NCBI RefSeq assembly: GCF_040026395.1
Contig: NZ_CP157278.1
Location: 3,658,001 to 3,722,000, forward strand
From: Pedobacter lusitanus
Lineage (GTDB): Bacteria; Bacteroidota; Bacteroidia; Sphingobacteriales; Sphingobacteriaceae
Direction: 5' to 3'
DNA: 64,000 nucleotides
Shown here: piece after piece, positions 53,421 to 62,295 of the stretch
Layout: every line of letters starts with the position of its first letter
How positions within the stretch are numbered: the first letter of the stretch is position 1
The notes under the pieces: model-generated
Told to the model about the DNA's origin: nothing
The model's input: only the letters and a program-made list of their open reading frames with translations
Databases searched by the model: none
Position numbers and translations under genes: made by a program

Positions 53421-53987
53421 ATGGAACATCCTTTAAGACAGCATTTAGAAAAAATTATCCCGCTTACTGACACGGAATTTACTTATGTGCTGTCACACTT
53501 TACTACTAAAAAACTACGTAAACACCAGTTTCTGGTGCAGGAAGGTGATACCGTATTCAATGAATACCTGGTTATCAAAGGCTGTTTGAAAGCATATCAT
53601 ACAGATTCAGATGATAAAGAACATATTCTGCAGTTTGCTTTGGAAGACTGGTGGATAACTGATTTTCAGGCATATTTCAACCAGACCAAAGCGACGATTA
53701 ATATCGACTGTATTGAAGACTGTGAGTTACTGATTCTTTCTATGGAAAACAAAGAAAAGCTTTGTAATGAGATTCATGGTATAGCCAATTTCTTCCGTAA
53801 GAAATCCAATGGGGGCTATGTTGCTTTGCAGCAGCGCATTTTATTATTACTTAACAAGAATCCTCAGGACCGGTATAACGGCTTTATTCGTCTGAACCGC
53901 CTGTTGGTCCAGCGTGTCCCTAAAACTTTAATAGCCGCTTATTTAGGTGTATCCAGAGAAACGCTGAGCCGGTTAAGCCATCCATAG
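53421..53987 (+). CDS. Crp/Fnr family regulator (paralog 2)
   Basis: 188 residues from ATG 53421 (MEHPLRQHLEKIIPLTDTEF); seven more codons are open upstream but overlap the GNAT gene. Same architecture as paralog 1: barrel (LRKHQFLVQEGDTVFNEYLV, IKGCLKAYHTDSDDKEHILQ) and winged helix AYLGVSRETLSRL (Arg179, Glu180, Arg184), an identical recognition core. A near-perfect TGTGA-type site overlaps its stop codon and lies before the DJ-1/PfpI gene. The effector is unknown; no cysteines in the FNR pattern. Confidence 0.9.
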   Translation: MEHPLRQHLEKIIPLTDTEFTYVLSHFTTKKLRKHQFLVQEGDTVFNEYLVIKGCLKAYHTDSDDKEHILQFALEDWWITDFQAYFNQTKATINIDCIEDCELLILSMENKEKLCNEIHGIANFFRKKSNGGYVALQQRILLLLNKNPQDRYNGFIRLNRLLVQRVPKTLIAAYLGVSRETLSRLSHP

Positions 53988-54053
53988 TGATCCTGATCAC
54001 ACTTATTTTGTGATTAGCTTCCTTTTGGCCGGGATTATTTTATCTCACCTTTG
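53986..54053 (+). promoter_or_regulatory. DJ-1/PfpI gene promoter with CRP-type site
   Basis: AGTGATCCTGATCACA (53986-54001) is a TGTGA-N6-TCACA site with one mismatch, and its core GTGATCCTG-A-TCACA equals the YceI-operon site except for one spacer base. CACCTTTG (54046-54053) is a -7-like box with one mismatch; the site centres about -66 from a start near 54059, a class I-like position. Confidence 0.65.
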
Positions 54054-54073
54054 TCTTATTAAATTTTAAAGAC

Positions 54074-54838
54074 ATGAAAAATAAGATCTTAATCGTAGCA
54101 ATACTAATGATAACTGGTCATAGTATGTTTAACCACATACAGGCACAGACAGCCAAACCTGAAACAAAGCATCAGAAAATTCTGTTTGTAGTTTCAAGTC
54201 ATGACAAAAAAGGGAGTACCGGAGAACCAACCGGATATTACCTGTCAGAAGTTTCACATCCATGGGAAATATTGAAAAATGCAGGTTATGAAATTGATTT
54301 TGTAAGTCCTAAGGGTGGAAAAGCACCAGTTGATGGCTTTGATCTGACAGATAGAGTAAATGCTGAATTCTGGAACGACAAAGTATATCATGAAAAGGTG
54401 GAGCATACCATGAAACCTTCTGAAATCAATCCGAACGATTATGTGGCTATACATTTTGCCGGTGGGCATGGTGCAATGTGGGACTTTGCAGATAACACTG
54501 CTCTTGCGTCAATTGCAGGTAAAATTTATGAAAATGGAGGTATAGTAAGTGCAGTTTGTCACGGCCCTGCCGGACTGGTAAATATTAAACTGAGCAATGG
54601 TAAATACCTGGTAGACGGAAAAAAAATAAACGGTTTTACCAACGAAGAAGAAAAAGCAGTGAAGCTAGAAAATGTAGTTCCTTTTTCACTGGAAGATAAG
54701 TTGATTGAAAGAGGAGCAAAGTTTGAAAAATCAGGACTATGGCAAAGCCATGTGGTTACTGATCAGCGTTTAATAACAGGACAAAATCCACAATCCGCAA
54801 AAGCAGTAGGAGAGGCAGTTTTAGCCGGACTTCAGTAA
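54074..54838 (+). CDS. Exported DJ-1/PfpI family (Hsp31-like) protein
   Basis: 254 residues with a signal peptide (MKNKILIVAILMITGHSMFN, then HIQAQ). Class I glutamine-amidotransferase-like fold with nucleophile elbow Cys in VSAVCHGPAGLVNI, preceded by Glu in the ...EVSHPWEIL... region and AIHFAGGHGAMWDFADN. Family members act as glyoxalase III or protein deglycases/chaperones. A secreted copy is slightly unusual, as most are cytoplasmic. Likely regulated by the Crp paralog 2 just upstream. Confidence 0.87.
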   Translation: MKNKILIVAILMITGHSMFNHIQAQTAKPETKHQKILFVVSSHDKKGSTGEPTGYYLSEVSHPWEILKNAGYEIDFVSPKGGKAPVDGFDLTDRVNAEFWNDKVYHEKVEHTMKPSEINPNDYVAIHFAGGHGAMWDFADNTALASIAGKIYENGGIVSAVCHGPAGLVNIKLSNGKYLVDGKKINGFTNEEEKAVKLENVVPFSLEDKLIERGAKFEKSGLWQSHVVTDQRLITGQNPQSAKAVGEAVLAGLQ

Positions 54839-54925
54839 ATTCACTTCTTCCTGCGCATACTCATTAGTCCATAACTCCAGCGCACTCAGCGCCGGGGCGA
54901 GGGCTTTTCCTTTTTTCAGATAATT
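54821..54925 (-). pseudogene. Relic of an HxlR-type winged-helix regulator (C-terminus only)
   Basis: The minus-strand frame ends YLKKGKALAPALSALELWTN, then EYAQEEVNLLKSG and stop. It matches the last wing and final helix of HxlR regulators (pattern: LTxxGKxLxPxLxxLxxWxxxY). Upstream of it the frame does not continue as HxlR, and no start or helix-turn-helix remains. It overlaps the end of the PfpI gene by 18 bases. HxlR proteins often control quinone reductases of the kind seen nearby. Confidence 0.6.
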
Positions 54926-55051
54926 TGTAGTAAACCATAATACGCAAAGCAGAGCTGATATCAGAGCGGCAGTGGTACAGCATGAGCTGACCTCAGGTGT
55001 ATTATACCTGAAGACGGAGCATATCTGTTTGAGTAATTAATTCTTCAAAAC

Positions 55052-55804
55052 CTATAACTGCTTAGCGGATTTAATTCTCCCTGAGATTAAAGTGTTTTGT
55101 TTTACATAATCAAAGAATGATTTGCGGTATGTGTTTCCTATGGGGATCTGAACGCCTTTATCCATAATAATAACATTCCCTTCCACAATGCCTATTCTGT
55201 TTCGGGCAATAACAAATGATTTTTGTACCTGTATCAGGTTCTCCAGTTGATTTAATGTCTGGAGAGCCTCTTTTAATGTCAGATAGGTAATAATACTATC
55301 CTTATCTGTATGAACAATGATATAATTGTCCTTTGCTTCCAGATAGACTACATCTGCCGGATTTACCTTGGTCACTTTATTCATTACTCCTGTTTTAATG
55401 AATATCTCTGATTTAGGGATTACCGGAGCAAGAGATTCTTTACCGATTTTCCGGATAATCTTCTCAATAGCCATGGTAAACTTTGGGAAAGTAATTGGCT
55501 TAATGATGTACTGGTCTGCTTCAAGCTCAAATGCTTCTACAGCATATTCATGATAAGCAGTGGTGAATATCAGAAAGCGGGTTTTTGATCTCAGGATTTT
55601 TGCCAGATCCATTCCTGATATACCGGGCATATTAATGTCGAGAAAAAGAATATCGATATTGTCTTCTTCCTTTATTTCAGTCATGGCTATTATCGGCTGA
55701 AGATAAACTTTCAGCAGATTTAGGTTAGGCATGTTCTGGATGTGGTCTGTCAGCAATTCAACAGCATGGTCCTCATCTTCTATGATAACGCAGTTTAACA
55801 TCAT
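55052..55804 (-). CDS. LytTR-type response regulator (orphan)
   Basis: 250 residues. The receiver domain has acidic pocket EDED, phospho-acceptor Asp in DILFLDINMPGISGMDLAKI, Thr in FLIFTTAYHEYAVEAFELEA and Lys in YIIKPITFPKF. The C-terminal LytTR DNA-binding domain follows (VYLEAKDNYIIVHTDKDSII, then LIQVQKSFVIARNRIGIVEG and IPIGNTYRKSFFDYV). Partner histidine kinases (YehU/LytS type) are usually adjacent; none is seen here, so it is an orphan. Regulon unknown. Start could be either of two adjacent Met codons. Confidence 0.9.
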   Translation of the reverse strand: MMLNCVIIEDEDHAVELLTDHIQNMPNLNLLKVYLQPIIAMTEIKEEDNIDILFLDINMPGISGMDLAKILRSKTRFLIFTTAYHEYAVEAFELEADQYIIKPITFPKFTMAIEKIIRKIGKESLAPVIPKSEIFIKTGVMNKVTKVNPADVVYLEAKDNYIIVHTDKDSIITYLTLKEALQTLNQLENLIQVQKSFVIARNRIGIVEGNVIIMDKGVQIPIGNTYRKSFFDYVKQNTLISGRIKSAKQL

Positions 55805-56065
55805 GAAACAGGTAATTAGGTAGTAATTTTTTAATTTCTTCAGCTGCTGTCAAAAAATGATTGTGTCAGATCAGTTTTTCGCCCACTATTAAAAAAGCTA
55901 AATTACAATAGATTATTGTTAATTGAACATTAAAAGTTACAATGTGTCTTTTTATTTCAGGATTGGAATTTAATCTGCAATATCTGGATGAACTGTCATG
56001 ATACTCAGGAAGATGATATTATTATATTCATTGTTATAAATTAGTATTTATTTAACAAAAAAAAC

Positions 56066-57025
56066 ATGAAGGCATTAACGTTTTCCAGCTTTGGCGGTTC
56101 AGAGGTTTTAAAGTATTCAGAAGTACCAGTGCCAATTCTGAAGGAAGGAGAGATTTTATTGGAAATGAAGGCTATAGGGCTGAATTTTGCTGATATTTAT
56201 CGTAGAAAAGGGAATTATCATCTAACCGGAGAACCACCTTATATTGCTGGTTATGAAGGAGCAGGAATCGTTGCAGATGCAAATCATCATCCAGACTTTA
56301 AAATTGGTGACCGCGTAGCTTTTGCTGATGTACCTTTTGCCAATGCAGAGTATGTTGCGGTACCTGTGAGCCATGCTTTACCTCTGCCAGAGGATATAAG
56401 TTTTGAAACAGCTGCTGGTGTTTTGCTGCAGGGATTAACTGCACAATATCTGGCTACTGACAGTCATCAGGTTAAAGCCGGTGAGATTGTATTGGTTCAT
56501 GCCGCTGCAGGTGGGGTAGGTCAGTTGCTAACGCAAATCATTAAGGCCATGGGTGGGACTGTTATCGGTCTGACATCTTCTGAAGAAAAAGCAGCTGTTG
56601 CAATGGAAAATGGAGCTGACCAGGTTTATCTGTATCGTGATAACTGGAAGAAGCAGGTTATTTTATTTGCCGCCGGAGGTGTGGATGTAGTTTATGATAG
56701 CATAGGCAATACTTTACAGGATAGCTTTAATGTGACCAGAGACTGCGGTCAGGTCGTGTTTTTTGGGATGAGCGGAGGCGATCCGGCATTTGTAGATCCC
56801 AGAATGCTGATGGATGGATCCAAAACATTAACCGGAGGCGATTTGTGGAGTTATCTGACTTCAAGGGAAGAAAGAATAAAAAGATCCGGCCAGCTATTTG
56901 AATGGATCAGAACTAAAAAGATCAACTGGGCTGAACCCACAATTTTTAAGCTGGAAGAAGGAAAATCTGCCCATGACTTTTTAGAAAGCAGAAAGAGTAC
57001 AGGAAAGATAATTTTGATTCCTTAA
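56066..57025 (+). CDS. Quinone oxidoreductase-like medium-chain dehydrogenase
   Basis: 319 residues of the zinc-independent MDR/QOR family. GroES-like N-terminal domain (GLNFADIYRRKGNYHLTGEP) and Rossmann domain LVHAAAGGVGQLLTQIIKAM with GGTVIGLTSSEEK. The catalytic zinc ligands of alcohol dehydrogenases are absent, as expected for QOR. It reduces quinones with NADPH. Fits the electrophile/oxidative theme of the neighbours. Preceded by a 261-base AT-rich gap without a recognised gene. Confidence 0.9.
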   Translation: MKALTFSSFGGSEVLKYSEVPVPILKEGEILLEMKAIGLNFADIYRRKGNYHLTGEPPYIAGYEGAGIVADANHHPDFKIGDRVAFADVPFANAEYVAVPVSHALPLPEDISFETAAGVLLQGLTAQYLATDSHQVKAGEIVLVHAAAGGVGQLLTQIIKAMGGTVIGLTSSEEKAAVAMENGADQVYLYRDNWKKQVILFAAGGVDVVYDSIGNTLQDSFNVTRDCGQVVFFGMSGGDPAFVDPRMLMDGSKTLTGGDLWSYLTSREERIKRSGQLFEWIRTKKINWAEPTIFKLEEGKSAHDFLESRKSTGKIILIP

Positions 57026-57102
57026 CTTAAACCTGAATAGTACTGAGCTTTCTGTTCTCTATAGAAAGAAACGAAAAATATAATCTAAACAACGAAGAAA
57101 TA

Positions 57103-57687
57103 ATGATGCATAAAGGACGATTGGAAGCTTTTAGTGATGGCGTTTTTGCCATCATTATTACAATTATGGTACTGGAACTGAAAGTGCCGCATGGAGGCAA
57201 TGATCTCAGAGCCCTGATCCCGATGATCCCTGTATTTATCAGTTATGTGCTGAGTTTCGTTTATGTTGGGATCTACTGGAATAATCATCACCATATGATG
57301 CAGGCAGCAAAGTCTGTGAACGGCCGTATTTTATGGTCTAATTTATACTTGTTGTTCTGGCTGTCGCTTATCCCTTTTGCTACCGCATGGATGGGTGAAA
57401 ACCATTTTAGTCAATGGCCGATGGCTCTTTATGGCTTTGTAATGGTGATGAATGCATTTGCCTATTCTATTTTATCAAATTCTCTGATTAAACATGAAGG
57501 GAAAAACTCAAATCTGAGTAAAGCGATAGGAAAGGGGACGAAAGGAATGATTTCAGTTGCGTGTTATCTCACGGCGATTGTTTTGTCTATGGTTAATCCA
57601 TGGATCAGTTTCGGTTTATATGTACTGGTTGCTGTCATCTGGTTTATACCGGATTCCAGAATTGAAAAAAGTATGGCGCAAGACTAG
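57103..57687 (+). CDS. TMEM175-type (DUF1211) ion channel subunit
   Basis: 194 residues, six hydrophobic helices. The signature RLEAFSDGVFAIIITIMVLE is the RxxxFSDGVFAI motif of TMEM175/DUF1211; bacterial members form potassium-permeable tetrameric channels. Second helix begins VFISYVLSFVYVGIYWNNHH. Isolated gene, 77 bases after QOR and 87 before the rhamnose operon. Ion selectivity is inferred from the family. Confidence 0.88.
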   Translation: MMHKGRLEAFSDGVFAIIITIMVLELKVPHGGNDLRALIPMIPVFISYVLSFVYVGIYWNNHHHMMQAAKSVNGRILWSNLYLLFWLSLIPFATAWMGENHFSQWPMALYGFVMVMNAFAYSILSNSLIKHEGKNSNLSKAIGKGTKGMISVACYLTAIVLSMVNPWISFGLYVLVAVIWFIPDSRIEKSMAQD

Positions 57688-57774
57688 AAAATACAGGCCG
57701 AGACAGTACGGTACAGTTAGCCCGATTAGAAGTTTTATAATTGTTTATTATTCTAACCAGATATTATACAGTTT

Positions 57775-58854
57775 ATGCAGGTCATTCTAGGGGTAATATT
57801 CCATTTTATCGGAGGTTTTGCCTCTGGCAGTTTTTATATACCCTTTAAGAAAGTTAAAGGCTGGGCCTGGGAAAGTTACTGGATAACGGGAGGAATTTTC
57901 TCCTGGTTAATTGTTCCGCCACTTGCCGCTTATTTCACAATTCCCGGATTTGGGGAAATCATCAGACATACACAGGGAACAATTATCTGGCCTACTTATT
58001 TATTTGGCGTACTTTGGGGAATTGGCGGTCTGACCTATGGTTTAGGTGTCAGATTTCTTGGCGTATCACTGGGCAGCTCTGTGATTCTGGGGCTTTGTTC
58101 AATTTTCGGAGCATTGCTTCCTTCTGTATATTATGATTTTTATCCAAAATCGGGGAAAGATACTTTCTCGCAATTAATCAGTACAGCATGGGGACAATGG
58201 GTTATTGCAGGATTACTGGTTTGTATTCTGGGTATTGTATTGTGCGGAAAAGCCGGATGGAGAAGAGAGAAAGAGCTTGTTAAAGAACAAGATGATTCAG
58301 CTCCTGGAAATGAGTTCAGCATAGGAAAAGGATTACTGGTTGCTATTATTTCCGGAATTCTCAGTGCCTGCTTCGCTTTTGGAATAGATGCCGGAAAAGA
58401 TATGGCACATGAAGCTGATTCTCTCTGGAAAACCATGCATCCCGGGCAGGGCGGATTTCTGTTTCAGAATAATGTTACCTATGTGGTTTTATTATGGGGA
58501 GGATTAACAACTAATCTGATCTGGTGTCTGATCCTGAATGCCCGGAACAAAACTTTTAGTGATTATCGCAATAAAAGCACACCTCTTTTATCCAATTATA
58601 TTTTTTGCGCACTGGCAGGTACTTCCTGGTTTCTTCAGTTCTTTTTTTACGGTATGGGAGAAAGTAAGCTGGGCAATGGAGCAAGTTCATGGATTCTGCA
58701 TATGGCCTTTATTATTCTGGTAGCTAATATATGGGGACTGGTATTAAAAGAATGGAAAGCAGTAAGTAGGCCAACCCTTTTTATGATTCTGTCTGGAATT
58801 GTATTGATTATCACCTCGATAGTTGTTGTGGGCTATGGGAATTCTATTAAATAA
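57775..58854 (+). CDS. rhaT: L-rhamnose/proton symporter
   Basis: 359 residues with about ten membrane segments, matching RhaT: ILGVIFHFIGGFASGSFYIP, FKKVKGWAWESYWITGGIFS, GLTYGLGVRFLGVSLGSSVI, GMGESKLGNGASSWILHMAF. First gene of the rhamnose operon; 20 bases before rhaEW. Imports L-rhamnose with protons. No clear -7 box was found in the 87-base upstream gap, so the promoter remains open. Confidence 0.94.
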   Translation: MQVILGVIFHFIGGFASGSFYIPFKKVKGWAWESYWITGGIFSWLIVPPLAAYFTIPGFGEIIRHTQGTIIWPTYLFGVLWGIGGLTYGLGVRFLGVSLGSSVILGLCSIFGALLPSVYYDFYPKSGKDTFSQLISTAWGQWVIAGLLVCILGIVLCGKAGWRREKELVKEQDDSAPGNEFSIGKGLLVAIISGILSACFAFGIDAGKDMAHEADSLWKTMHPGQGGFLFQNNVTYVVLLWGGLTTNLIWCLILNARNKTFSDYRNKSTPLLSNYIFCALAGTSWFLQFFFYGMGESKLGNGASSWILHMAFIILVANIWGLVLKEWKAVSRPTLFMILSGIVLIITSIVVVGYGNSIK

Positions 58855-58874
58855 CCTTATAAATAATCAATCAG

Positions 58875-60995
58875 ATGTCTGTAGAAAAAGTCCGCTTTAA
58901 ACATGTAAATTTCACATGGAATGAAACTGAAGCTGCCAGTCTGGAGGGAGATGAAGTCGCATTATTGCTTTATCGTTCAAATTTAATGGGCGCAGATCTC
59001 AGGCTTACTAATTACGGCGGTGGAAATACATCCTGTAAAGCAGAGGCTGTTGACCCGCTTACCGGTAAAATGGTTGAAGTGATGTGGATCAAAGGCTCAG
59101 GTGGTGATATTGGTACCCTGACACGCGATGGTCTGGCCGCATTATATGTAGATCGCCTCAGAAGTCTGGAGCAGGTATACAAAGGCCCGGAACATGAAGA
59201 TGAAATGGTTGAACTTTTCAATCACTGTATTTATGACCTCTGGTCAAAGGCGCCGTCAATTGATACACCATTACATGCTTTTTTGCCATTTAAGCATATC
59301 GATCATTTGCATCCGGATGCAGTAATTGCGATTGCAGCAGCTAAGGATGGGCAGCAGATTACCAGGGAGCTGTTTAACGGAACGGTAGCCTGGCTGGACT
59401 GGCAGAGGCCGGGTTTTGATCTTGGACTTAAGCTAAAGCAGTGTCTGGATGAGAATCCAGGTATAAGGGGTATTATTTTAGGCTCTCACGGTTTGTTTAC
59501 CTGGGGCAATACAGCATATGAAAGTTATGTAAATAGCCTGGAAGTTATAGAAATATGCACTGCTTATCTCGAAGAAAATTATGGCAGGCACCGGGCGGTT
59601 TTTGGTGGACAGAAAATAACGGCCCCGGAAAAGATATTCCGGGAAAAACAAGCCGCATTGCTGGCTCCGGTATTACGTGGTTTTTGTTCCGGTGAGCATC
59701 ATATAGTGGGACATTTTACTGACGATCCGCATGTACTGGAATTTATTAATTCCAACGATTTAGACCGGCTGGCACCAATGGGGACCAGTTGTCCGGATCA
59801 TTTTTTAAGAACAAAGATCAGCCCGATGGTTTTATCCTTAGCCCCTCTGGAAGATCTTTCTGATCCAGTAAAATTAAAAGAACAATTGGCCCCCGGATTT
59901 GTTGCGTATCGTAAAATGTATAACGATTACTATCAGTCAGGTAAAAAGGAAAGCAGTCCCCCTGTTCGTGATGCCAATCCTGTAATCATCCTTTATCCTG
60001 GAATCGGTCTTTTTTCTTTTGCCAGGGATAAACAGACCGCGCGTGTTGCAGCAGAGTTTTATCTCAATGCAATTCATGTAATGAAGGGAGCTGAAGCAGT
60101 TTCTACCTATACTGCTTTACCGCGTCAGGAAGCTTTTGACATAGAATACTGGCTGCTGGAAGAAGCTAAACTACAAAGAATGCCAAAACCTAAAGCCCTT
60201 TCAGGGAGAATTGCCTTAATTACAGGAAGCGCAGGCGGTATTGGTAAAGCAATAGCCAGAAAATTTGCGGACGAAGGGGCAGTTGTGCTGATCAATGATA
60301 ATGATGCAGGGCGATTAATTGCAGCAGATCAGGAGTTCCATAAAAAATATGGTAAAGATGCTTATACGACAGTTATACTTGATGTAACTAATGGAGAAGA
60401 TATTAAAAGAGCATTTCATAAAGTTGCGCTGGCTTTTGGCGGGGTAGATCTCATTGTAAACTGCGCTGGTTTATCTATATCCAAACCTATTGAAGAGCAT
60501 ACCGAAAAAGATCTGGATATATTATACGATGTATTGGTAAAAGGTCAGTTTAGAATAACACAGGCGGCAGTCGGGATTATGCGCAAACAGGATATGGGAG
60601 GTGATATTCTGAATATTGTCAGTAAAAATTCACTGGTCTCAGGGCCTAATAATGCTGGTTATGGGTCTGCAAAAGCGGCTCAGCTTCATTTGAGCAGATT
60701 AAATGCTGCGGAACTGGGGAATGATCAGATCAGAGTTAATGTAGTGAATCCGGATGCAGTGATTTCGGATAGTAAAATATGGGAGGGGGAATGGGCTGCC
60801 GGACGTGCAAAAGCTTATGGAATAAAGGTAGAGGATTTACCGGCATTTTATGCAAAGCGGACTTTACTGAATAAAATTATCCTGCCTGAAGATATTGCAA
60901 ATGCCTGTTTTGCCCTTGTGGGAGGGCTGCTGGCAAAATCGACAGGAAATGTTTTAAATGTTGATGGTGGAATAGCAATGGCATTTGTGAGATAA
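58875..60995 (+). CDS. rhaEW: Bifunctional rhamnulose-1-phosphate aldolase / L-lactaldehyde dehydrogenase
   Basis: 706-residue fusion. N-terminal half (about 1-430) is a class II aldolase with zinc-binding TPLHAFLPFKHIDHLHPDAV and GSHGLFTWG; C-terminal half (about 440-706) is an SDR: GRIALITGSAGGIGKAIARK, NCAGLSIS, then NIVSKNSLVSGPNNAGYGSA with K next (YxxxK) and RVNVVNPDAVI. This matches the RhaEW type found in Bacteroidota and Bacilli, which splits rhamnulose-1-phosphate to DHAP and L-lactaldehyde and oxidises the latter to lactate. So no separate RhaD or AldA is needed. Confidence 0.93.
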   Translation: MSVEKVRFKHVNFTWNETEAASLEGDEVALLLYRSNLMGADLRLTNYGGGNTSCKAEAVDPLTGKMVEVMWIKGSGGDIGTLTRDGLAALYVDRLRSLEQVYKGPEHEDEMVELFNHCIYDLWSKAPSIDTPLHAFLPFKHIDHLHPDAVIAIAAAKDGQQITRELFNGTVAWLDWQRPGFDLGLKLKQCLDENPGIRGIILGSHGLFTWGNTAYESYVNSLEVIEICTAYLEENYGRHRAVFGGQKITAPEKIFREKQAALLAPVLRGFCSGEHHIVGHFTDDPHVLEFINSNDLDRLAPMGTSCPDHFLRTKISPMVLSLAPLEDLSDPVKLKEQLAPGFVAYRKMYNDYYQSGKKESSPPVRDANPVIILYPGIGLFSFARDKQTARVAAEFYLNAIHVMKGAEAVSTYTALPRQEAFDIEYWLLEEAKLQRMPKPKALSGRIALITGSAGGIGKAIARKFADEGAVVLINDNDAGRLIAADQEFHKKYGKDAYTTVILDVTNGEDIKRAFHKVALAFGGVDLIVNCAGLSISKPIEEHTEKDLDILYDVLVKGQFRITQAAVGIMRKQDMGGDILNIVSKNSLVSGPNNAGYGSAKAAQLHLSRLNAAELGNDQIRVNVVNPDAVISDSKIWEGEWAAGRAKAYGIKVEDLPAFYAKRTLLNKIILPEDIANACFALVGGLLAKSTGNVLNVDGGIAMAFVR

Positions 60996-61026
60996 ATTGC
61001 AGGGTTTATTTTAAAAAACACGGAAA

Positions 61027-62295
61027 ATGGAAAAACATCATATAGAATTACACAATGAGAAGCTGCAGGCCGATCATCAGCGAAGATTTGATTTTATCGT
61101 ATCAGAATACGCACATGTGGAAGAGGTGATCAGCAAACTGATTAAATTTCAGCTGGCTATCCCCAGTTGGGCAATTGGTACCGGAGGTACAAGGTTTGGC
61201 AGATTTTCTATTGGTGGTGAACCCCGTAATCTGGAAGAAAAAATATATGATATTGGCCTGCTGCATCAGTTAAACAGAGCCAGCGGTGCTATTTCTTTAC
61301 ATATTCCCTGGGATGAAATCAACAATAGCCATGCGATTAAAGCTTTGGCAGCACATTATGATTTGCATTTTGATGCAATGAATTCAAATACTTTCCAGGA
61401 TCAGCAGGGACAGGTTTATAGTTATAAATTCGGCTCTTTACAACATGTAAATAAGGCAGTTCGCCAGCAGGCAATTGAACATAATATTGAAGTTATCCAT
61501 CAGGGTAAAGCTTTGGGGTCTGAATCATTGACTATTTGGCTGGCAGATGGATCCTGTTTTCCGGGACAACTTAATTTCAGAAGAGCTTTTCAGAATACTT
61601 TAGAGAGTTTGCAGGAAATTTATGCCGCATTGCCGGATAACTGGAAGATGTTCATAGAATATAAGGCCTTTGAGCCTAATTTTTATTCTGCTACAGTCGG
61701 GGATTGGGGGCAATCTCTTTTATATGCAAATAAACTCGGTGCCAAAGCTTATACTTTAGTTGATCTGGGGCATCATCTGCCAAATGCAAATATTGAGCAG
61801 ATTGTCTCACTGTTATTAATGGAAGATAAGCTGGGCGGTTTTCACTTTAATGATTCCAGATATGGGGATGATGACTTAACAGCCGGATGCATGAAGCCCT
61901 ACCAGCTATTTCTGATTTTTAATGAGCTGGTGGAAGGAATGGATGCAAAAGGAACGGATCACGCAACAGGACTGGGCTGGATGATTGATGCCTCACATAA
62001 TGTAAAAGATCCGCTGGAAGACCTGTTACAGTCTGTAGAAGCTATTATGTTAGCCTACACACAGGCATTAATGGTTGACCGGCATGCACTGACTATAGCG
62101 CAGCAGGAAAATGATGTGGTACGTTGCCAGGAGATCCTTCAGCATGCTTTTCGCACCGATGTAAGAGCAATTGTTCAGGAGGCCCGGCTGAGAAAAGGAG
62201 GTGCAGCACAGCCACTGGCTTTATATCGTGAACAGCAGATCCGGAAAAAACTGATTAATCAGAGAGGAAGTAAAACTGTAGCCATAGGACTATAA
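61027..62295 (+). CDS. rhaI: L-rhamnose isomerase, RhaI type
   Basis: 422 residues, TIM-barrel sugar isomerase of the RhaI group (non-orthologous to E. coli RhaA). Seen: FQLAIPSWAIGTGGTRFGRF, SIGGEPRNLEEKIYDIGLLH, a metal-Glu region MFIEYKAFEPNFYSATVGDW, LVDLGHHLPNANIEQIVSLL and GGFHFNDSRYGDDDLTAGCM with metal ligands (His, Asp). Converts L-rhamnose to L-rhamnulose. Stop overlaps the kinase start by one base (TAATG). Confidence 0.92.
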   Translation: MEKHHIELHNEKLQADHQRRFDFIVSEYAHVEEVISKLIKFQLAIPSWAIGTGGTRFGRFSIGGEPRNLEEKIYDIGLLHQLNRASGAISLHIPWDEINNSHAIKALAAHYDLHFDAMNSNTFQDQQGQVYSYKFGSLQHVNKAVRQQAIEHNIEVIHQGKALGSESLTIWLADGSCFPGQLNFRRAFQNTLESLQEIYAALPDNWKMFIEYKAFEPNFYSATVGDWGQSLLYANKLGAKAYTLVDLGHHLPNANIEQIVSLLLMEDKLGGFHFNDSRYGDDDLTAGCMKPYQLFLIFNELVEGMDAKGTDHATGLGWMIDASHNVKDPLEDLLQSVEAIMLAYTQALMVDRHALTIAQQENDVVRCQEILQHAFRTDVRAIVQEARLRKGGAAQPLALYREQQIRKKLINQRGSKTVAIGL

